Assembly (NCBI RefSeq): GCF_030272615.1 | Contig: NC_081409.1 | Span: forward strand, 532,432,291-532,496,290 | DNA: 64,000 bases | Source: Cryptomeria japonica | Lineage: Eukaryota; Streptophyta; Pinopsida; Cupressales; Cupressaceae | Direction of reading: 5' to 3' | Part shown: in pieces, positions 57,888 to 64,000 of the stretch | How the letters are laid out: each line of letters opens with the position of its first letter | Numbering within the stretch: the stretch's first letter is position 1 | Position numbers and translations under genes: made by a program | Notes under the pieces: generated by a model | What the model was told of the DNA's origin: nothing | The model's database searches: none | What the model saw: only the letters and a program-made list of their open reading frames with translations

Positions 57888-60800
57888 AACACTAAGATCT
57901 CTAGTTTCACTTGTGCCCTTAGTTGGTGTGAGGTGTATCTACCTTATGTCGTATGTTTGTCCTCCTTGTTGTGTGAGTATGATTGAGAAGACCTTAACTT
58001 GTGTGTAACATGTGTGTTCACACCCTGTTTTCACCTTCTTGATGTGGGTGCTTTGGAGTGAATGCATGTGCTTTGTTTGCTTATTAATGTCTTGGTCTAT
58101 GATTACTCATATTCTGAAAGAGAGTTGTATGTACCTTCATTCTTGATTTGTTTTACTCTTTTGACTAGTCCATCTGGGTTGGTTGGTGTTGTCTTGAGTC
58201 TAAAAGTACGAGATGCGCTTGATTAAGGTTATGATCTATCTTAGTGTTGTTCGCTTAAAGGACTAGTGTGGTAGGTATGGAATTCTTAATATGTAGCAAA
58301 TTGAATGATTACGACCCTTCCTCCTCTCTCTCTCAAGAAAATTAAAATAAGTTTGATATGTGTAATCATCTCTTATTTGAGTTCTCATATTTCAAGAGAA
58401 AGGACGAGATTTCTTGGACCCTTGTGTGAGCCTTATAATGCTTATGTGTTTTAGATTGTAAAAGGACTTTGGTTTTAAAGTTAATATTGGCTATTGAGAA
58501 AAATTGTATGTTACATTAAGGATTCTCCATGTGCTTTGTAGGAGTAATATAATTAAATTTCATCTTAAGTAAGGTGCATAATATGCGCATAGTTGATTTT
58601 GTGAAATTGCTTTGTTGTAAAGGAAGTATCAAAAGGGAACATGTTATAGTAGCTTCGAGAGTGTATTAATGTGTTCCACAAAAGATTGTTTTATGTGCTT
58701 CTTTAAACTAGTTTGATTGAGGATCTATTTTAGCAATGCTCCTTTGAACTTGCCTTTGGATATAGATAATTTCTTTATTGTGTTTAGAAAGTGCGAATGA
58801 AAGACTTGTTTGATGTGTATGCATTAATGTGTATTATTTAGTTGATAGCTCCTCATTTACCTTCTTGTCATATTTTGATTTTCAAAGATAGGTTGCAGAT
58901 TTTGATATGTTTTCGTATAAAATTAAGAATAGTGAGTGTTCTCGAGAGGTCTTGTATTACCAAAGGATTGTCTGTCTTGATTTCTTGTTCAGAAAACTAG
59001 AACATTCTATGCAACCATAATAATTGGAAATGTCATGTTAGGTTGTTTTGGCATCCTCCTAAAAAGATAGCGAAATGAAAACCGTGCAACTAAAATGATA
59101 GACTTATATCTGAGCATATAGTGTGACCTTGTGGATCTTATGTATTCGTAGGAAATAGCTTAATTTTCAAACTCTCTTTCCCCTTCTCCTTGCCTAAGAT
59201 CATAAGATTTTTAGAAATACTACCAAGAATGCAGTGATTTAAGAAGAATTTTTATAACGCATATGAAGTTGTATGTTTGCTTTTGGCTTCTAATTGAAAG
59301 AGAAAAGTTTTTGCTTTGGAAAAGAAAATTGCATAGTTAGTAATGTGAATGCAAATGCTTAGTGGAATTTGAGAAAGATATCGGAATGACGTTATTTCCT
59401 TGTGTAAGTTTGAATTGTTAAGAATTTCAGTACGTATATTTAGAGTAAACTTTATTTAGTGATTCATGTGGAAAGCATAGGTAAAACCCTCCTTGAGTAG
59501 ATGATAGCACATTGAAAAGTAGTCCATGTAAATGTGACTAAACCAATAATGGTGCTATTCCTTGTGTATTGTAAGAAACCCGTACTTGCTATGTGTGCCC
59601 AGGGGATGGTGAAGTAATCAACCATGGAGGGTATGTTTGCTTACGTGTATGGGAAACCATATTGATTATGTGATGTTTCTTATTTGTTTCCTTACTGAGT
59701 GCCAACCCATGGGTTGTTGATAAGTCAGTATGTCAAGGGGTAGTAGTAGAAGTCACCATTCCTTGAAAAGTATGGAATGATGTACGAGTAATGTCGACGT
59801 GAAGCGACTTTAGCCTCCCTATTTCGAAGAAAAATATAGTTTTGTAATGAAATTGTATTATAGGTGTACTCAATACTTCCCCTTGTGATGAACCGATGCA
59901 TAAGGTTCATGTGTGCCAGTCTAATTCCTATCCTTTATTTTGAGCATATAGATGATAGTTCTTGAGCATAATGATGGATTTTATTGGAGCATCTTTTGCC
60001 TTGTCTTCATGAGAGGCACGTTATTTTTCACATGAGCTACCAATTGACTATTGTTGGTAGACTTGTGGGTAGACCTTAGCCATGTATACCTCTAGCTTAC
60101 GATGAGTATCCTAAGAGGAACATCGCTATGCGGGGTGTGACCTACGCATGCCCTTTTTTGCAAGGTACACTACCATGTGGGATACATCCATTGCATGCCT
60201 TTTCCGCTTGGAGTATTGCCATGTTGTGCCGAGACACGATGCAAGATGTAGTAGACATTGCCATGTGGCCTACCGATAGGTTTACGGTAGCGCCATGCCG
60301 CGTGACGACGTGATGTGGGGTGATGTTGAGGTGCACACTGCCATGCCATGCGGATGTGTGACTAGGCCACACCACATTATGAGCTACTGTGATAGCTAGA
60401 CGATTGTTCCTTCCTTCCTCGTTGGTGGCTAGATACTAGTCATAGAGTGATGTAATGTGCACTTATGATATTTATTTTTATTTTTATTTATTTATTTCCT
60501 TGTGGGCCAGCAATTTATTTTATTTTTACCTTGGAGGTTTAACCACGATCTTGCAATCTTTTTCTTACTTAATTTGATGTTGCAATTCCAAAATTATTTT
60601 CTTGCCTTACTGTTGGAATTGACGATTATTATCTTTAATCTTCTATACTTTGGTGGCTAAACTAGTTTATCCTTGTTGTTTTCGTATGCTGGTCTTGTGT
60701 TGAAATGTGAATTCCTCTCCAAGAATGTAGGAGACGATCTTGGTTGAGTGTATACAAGGAAGTAGACGCAGGGAACCTTGAGGATGGGGGTATGTGAGGC

Positions 60801-61637
60801 TATGAGACAGCTAAGATCCACTACCTACCTTTGAGTGGTGACTATCTCTTGGAGGCTAAACACCTTACGCAACAAGGGATGTTCACGAGGGTCTTGTATG
60901 GAAGGTAGCACCGCTATGGTGTACCCTAGCACCATCAATCCCTTAAGTGAGATGTTGGAAATTTATGATCATGTTATTTGTTCTAAGATCAGGCATAGAG
61001 ATGTTGATCATGCATGTTATCTTTGACCGAGCATTAGACATGCTCACATGTGGCCTATTGTGTTGTGCAATTCAGTTATGTGGATGATTATTATGTGTAA
61101 TCATGGATTAAATGGTGTTAATTTGTCACTATGTTATGGGACAGTCATTTGGAAAAGTTCTTATATGCCTGGAAAGTGTAAACAATTGAGTTATTTATGT
61201 TGCTCTTATTTATTGAAAGCTAACTTAGTTGTAGAAATTTATATTTGAAGCTAGTTCTATGCGATAAAGTTTTGTAAAAAGATGTAATGGTAAAAGAAAT
61301 TGATCATGATGGCATGTTTTCTTGTCTTGTTTGGTAGAATGAGTATGGTAACTATTGTTTACCTCTTTTAATGCTTTGATTGGTGTAATGAAAGGAAGAA
61401 AATTCTTTTTTTTCTGCTATGATTGTGGATAATTCCTAGAATATTTTAAAGAAGTGTATGGCTCTAGATGTATCTTGCCTATGGATAATGACATTCATAG
61501 AGGTTTTAGCAATAATGTTTCATTTATTTATGGAAGGACTCATATGTGCAAATTTATAATTGTTAATTGATTTTCAGGGCTAATACGTGTTGCATGAGTT
61601 CCACTTAGCCTTACGACTTTCGGGAGTAAGTCGAAGC
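57888..61637 (+). other. Element D internal domain, no gene
   Basis: 3.75 kb with no ORF above about 80 codons and no gag, protease, RT or integrase motif on either strand. A somewhat GC-richer stretch at 60120-60375 repeats TGCCATG / ACCATGTGG-like words. AT-rich (TTTA)n-like sequence at about 60470-60520. A small hairpin CGACTT / AAGTCG lies at 61614-61633 just before the polypurine tract. Confidence 0.75.
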
Positions 61638-61652
61638 CTAGGGGGGGAGGAA
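61638..61652 (+). other. Element D polypurine tract
   Basis: CTAGGGGGGGAGGAA directly before the 3' LTR start TGTAGTGCCC. Confidence 0.85.
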
Positions 61653-61836
61653 TGTAGTGCCCTTACCCTAGTCAGCTTTGCAAAACCGGTTTGAACTTGG
61701 TTGATTTACCGTGATGTAATGTTGTAGATTAGATAATATGAATATTGTGCGTACCTATTATTGTGCTTTCACATCAATTCATGTGTAAGTTTAATTGTTT
61801 CCCTAATTCTTGTTATAAATCTCGAGCTAACGCCTT

Positions 61837-61978
<142 letters not shown>

Positions 61979-63544
61979 CTTGCGTGAGCCATGGTTACAG
62001 GAGATTGCAGGTACAGTATCGCCTAGGTGTGAGGTTCATCTCCATCTGGATTCACAAGGTTGAGTATACCTCTTTCATCCTTAGAATTTGGATTAGGTGG
62101 CCGTAAAACCCTCGTCTTGCCTTAGTCATGCTCAAGTAAGCGTCGTGTGTGGTTCGTCGGTTTCCCTTTTCGTTTGGGTTTGTGTGTCATGTGATTAGTT
62201 GGCTTTCTTGGTTTACGTGCCTTGCGTGTGGTAAAATGGAGTATTTTATCCCAAGTATTTAATTCAATTTAATGTGTTCATTTATGCATTGGTAATTGAG
62301 AAATTTAAAATAAATAAGTTTCTTTTATCTGATTAATCATTAATTAAAAAGATCGCTTTATATATGTTTGTAGCAAGTTTAAGTATTTAATTTGATTTAA
62401 TGTGTTCATTTACGCATTTGTAATTGAGGAATTAAAATATATAGGTTTCTTTTATGTGATTAATCATTAATTAAAAAGATAGCTTTATTTATGTTTGTAG
62501 CGAGTTTAATTTAATGGTTAATTTTAAATAACGAATGTAACTAGTTTATGCGTTTGAAAAAGGAAAGATTCAAAGTTATTTGAAATAGAAATAATTTAAT
62601 CTCTTTTGCATTTTGGAAAAGAAAGGTCAATTTTACTTATTTAGGAAAATCAATTTTTATTAGAAAAGCAAGTTTAATTTATATGTATATTTGATATAGT
62701 GTGAAAGATTGATTTTGGGAATTAATTTAATTAAAATATTTTATCGTCATGAATATTGTGAAATATAAATGTTAGCTTAGTTAATATTGAGAAAATTGAA
62801 ATTAAATGAGAGAGAAGCATTTTAATTTTAATTAGAAAAGCAAGTTAGATTATTTGAATAGTTGAAAAAAATGATTATTTTTCATTTTTTATTTAAAAAG
62901 TGCTTAAATTCGAAATTAGAAAAATTAGGTCAAAATTTTCATTCTTTTAACCTAGGTTGAAAAATATTTTGGTGGTTGTTGATTTTTTTTTGGAAAAAGG
63001 AAATATATTTTTGGATGGAGAAATTGGGGATTTTGGAATGATGGATTTTTCTACAGCTGTAGGTTGGGCTCGTCTTCAAAATCTTGCCAGGAATGCAAAA
63101 TGAGGTAGGATTCGAATGCGTCTCTTGATTTCTTGGGATACTGGGTTTTGTCTCTTCAAAAAATGGTTGTTCTTGAAAATTTCTTGCTGTAAACCTCCAT
63201 GAATGCTCTTAAAAATTTAATTTTTAGTTTTGTGAATATTGGTTGTTTTGGGTCAAGATTGTTTAAACAGTTTTGTGGTTGAGCAAATCTTGCCTATCTG
63301 AAGGTTATTGAGTATTTGAAAAATCATGGTCTTGCTGGAAAATTTTTCTCTTATTGTTGTTTTTTTGAACAATCTGGAAAAATGAAATAAAATGTAAACA
63401 ACAGTATTGAAGTTGTGAATGAAGGAAATGGGGGTTTACGTTTTTGAAATATCGTTTATTTCTATTCAATAAAAAAAATTAAATCAAAATTGTAAAACAA
63501 CAAGGGGGAGAAAAAACAAACAAAAATTTGGGGTTTTGGAGGGG

Positions 63545-63860
63545 GGGGGGAGCCGAAGCTCAACCCACGCACCTGCTGTTTCCATCCCCCATAGAGCCAC
63601 AAAGCCCCCACTTCCATCATGTGGAGGTAGAGGGGCTGCGTCCACGTGAGTGGCCGTAGCTACCCTACTCCACAAGGTGGAGGCCGAAGGGTCTGTGACC
63701 CCCACGGCGACCGCGGAGACCCCGGCTCCACTGTGTGGGGGCCGAGGGTCTGCATCCACCATGGTGGCCGCAAGCCCGACGGCTAGGGTACAGCTGCCCC
63801 CACTCCCGTGGATGGGAGGTGGGCCCGCGACTGCCCTAGGGTTCGCCGCCCTCCACTAAA
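63545..63860 (+). repeat. GC-rich island, element D 3' LTR
   Basis: Second copy of the 56-58-bp unit island, with GTGGAGG starts near 63621 and 63677 and GTGGGGG near 63735. The unit number is the same as in the 5' copy. A G-run of ten bases at about 63541-63550 is longer than at the 5' copy. Confidence 0.84.
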
Positions 63861-64000
63861 TTTTAAATTAATTAATTTTTTTTAGTTTTAACAAAAAAAT
63901 ATATAAATATATTAAATTTTAAGTTAATATATTTTATTAATATTAAACTTTAATGAATGTATATTATTATTATATATTAATTATTAATTATGGATTAATA

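Noticed and set aside
57888-61637. Small ORFs in the D interior as cargo genes
   Set aside because: None exceeds about 80 codons, none shows a domain, and codons look like background.

Overview
The window looks like intergenic repeat DNA from a large, repeat-bloated plant genome, most likely of gymnosperm/conifer type. The species is an inference and is not determined. It is AT-rich and consists almost entirely of LTR retrotransposons inserted into one another. I see no intact host gene, no tRNA or rRNA gene, no CRISPR array and nothing bacterial. Names used here (Copia-1 to Copia-5, A, B, C1, C2, D) are local labels.

Layout from the left. A plus-strand LTR (Copia-5, about 29-1145) sits in the protease region of a minus-strand Copia element (Copia-1: gag/protease 1146-2338, 5' LTR from 2395). 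That LTR is split by element B (3443-20911, plus strand, 17.5 kb, perfect ATATG target duplication) and resumes at 20917-21088. B has two 1626-bp LTRs, a sense Q/P-rich ORF, an antisense plant-mobile-domain (PMD) pseudogene, no reverse transcriptase or integrase, and a 4.3-kb solo LTR (C1, 6669-10970) inserted in its leader. A short older segment (21089-about 21947) follows. Next comes the 3' LTR of a minus-strand Copia (Copia-3), split by element A (22223-31395, plus strand). A is a Gypsy-type gag-protease element without RT/INT, and its own 5' LTR carries a 1.4-kb solo LTR (22857-24289). The Copia-3 LTR resumes at 31401-32499 and its pol end lies at 32500-33097. Copia-4 (33098-40756, minus, perfect GTGTT duplication) interrupts that pol. 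More Copia-3 pol follows at 40762-42635, and then element D interrupts it.

Element D starts at 42636 and runs past the window end. Its LTR is 4396 bp (5' copy 42636-47031; 3' copy from 61653, cut at 64000). Its internal domain of about 3.8 kb has no recognisable gene, so it has the structure of a LARD (large retrotransposon derivative). Copia-2 (47055-57882, plus strand) is inserted just after D's primer-binding site, and Copia-2 carries in its gag a second 4.2-kb solo LTR (C2, 48297-52511, minus strand) of the C family.

How the parts relate. The Copia elements encode gag, protease, integrase, reverse transcriptase and RNase H, all now broken by nonsense codons or frameshifts. A, B and D lack part or all of that machinery and could only have moved with enzymes supplied in trans. 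A and B share an unusual primer-binding site (TGGTGAACCCGA). C and D share LTR termini and a GC-rich minisatellite island in an otherwise AT-rich 4.2-4.4 kb LTR. The best candidates for something not well described are element B with its antisense PMD gene, and the C/D superfamily of giant LTRs with GC islands and nearby telo-box sequence.
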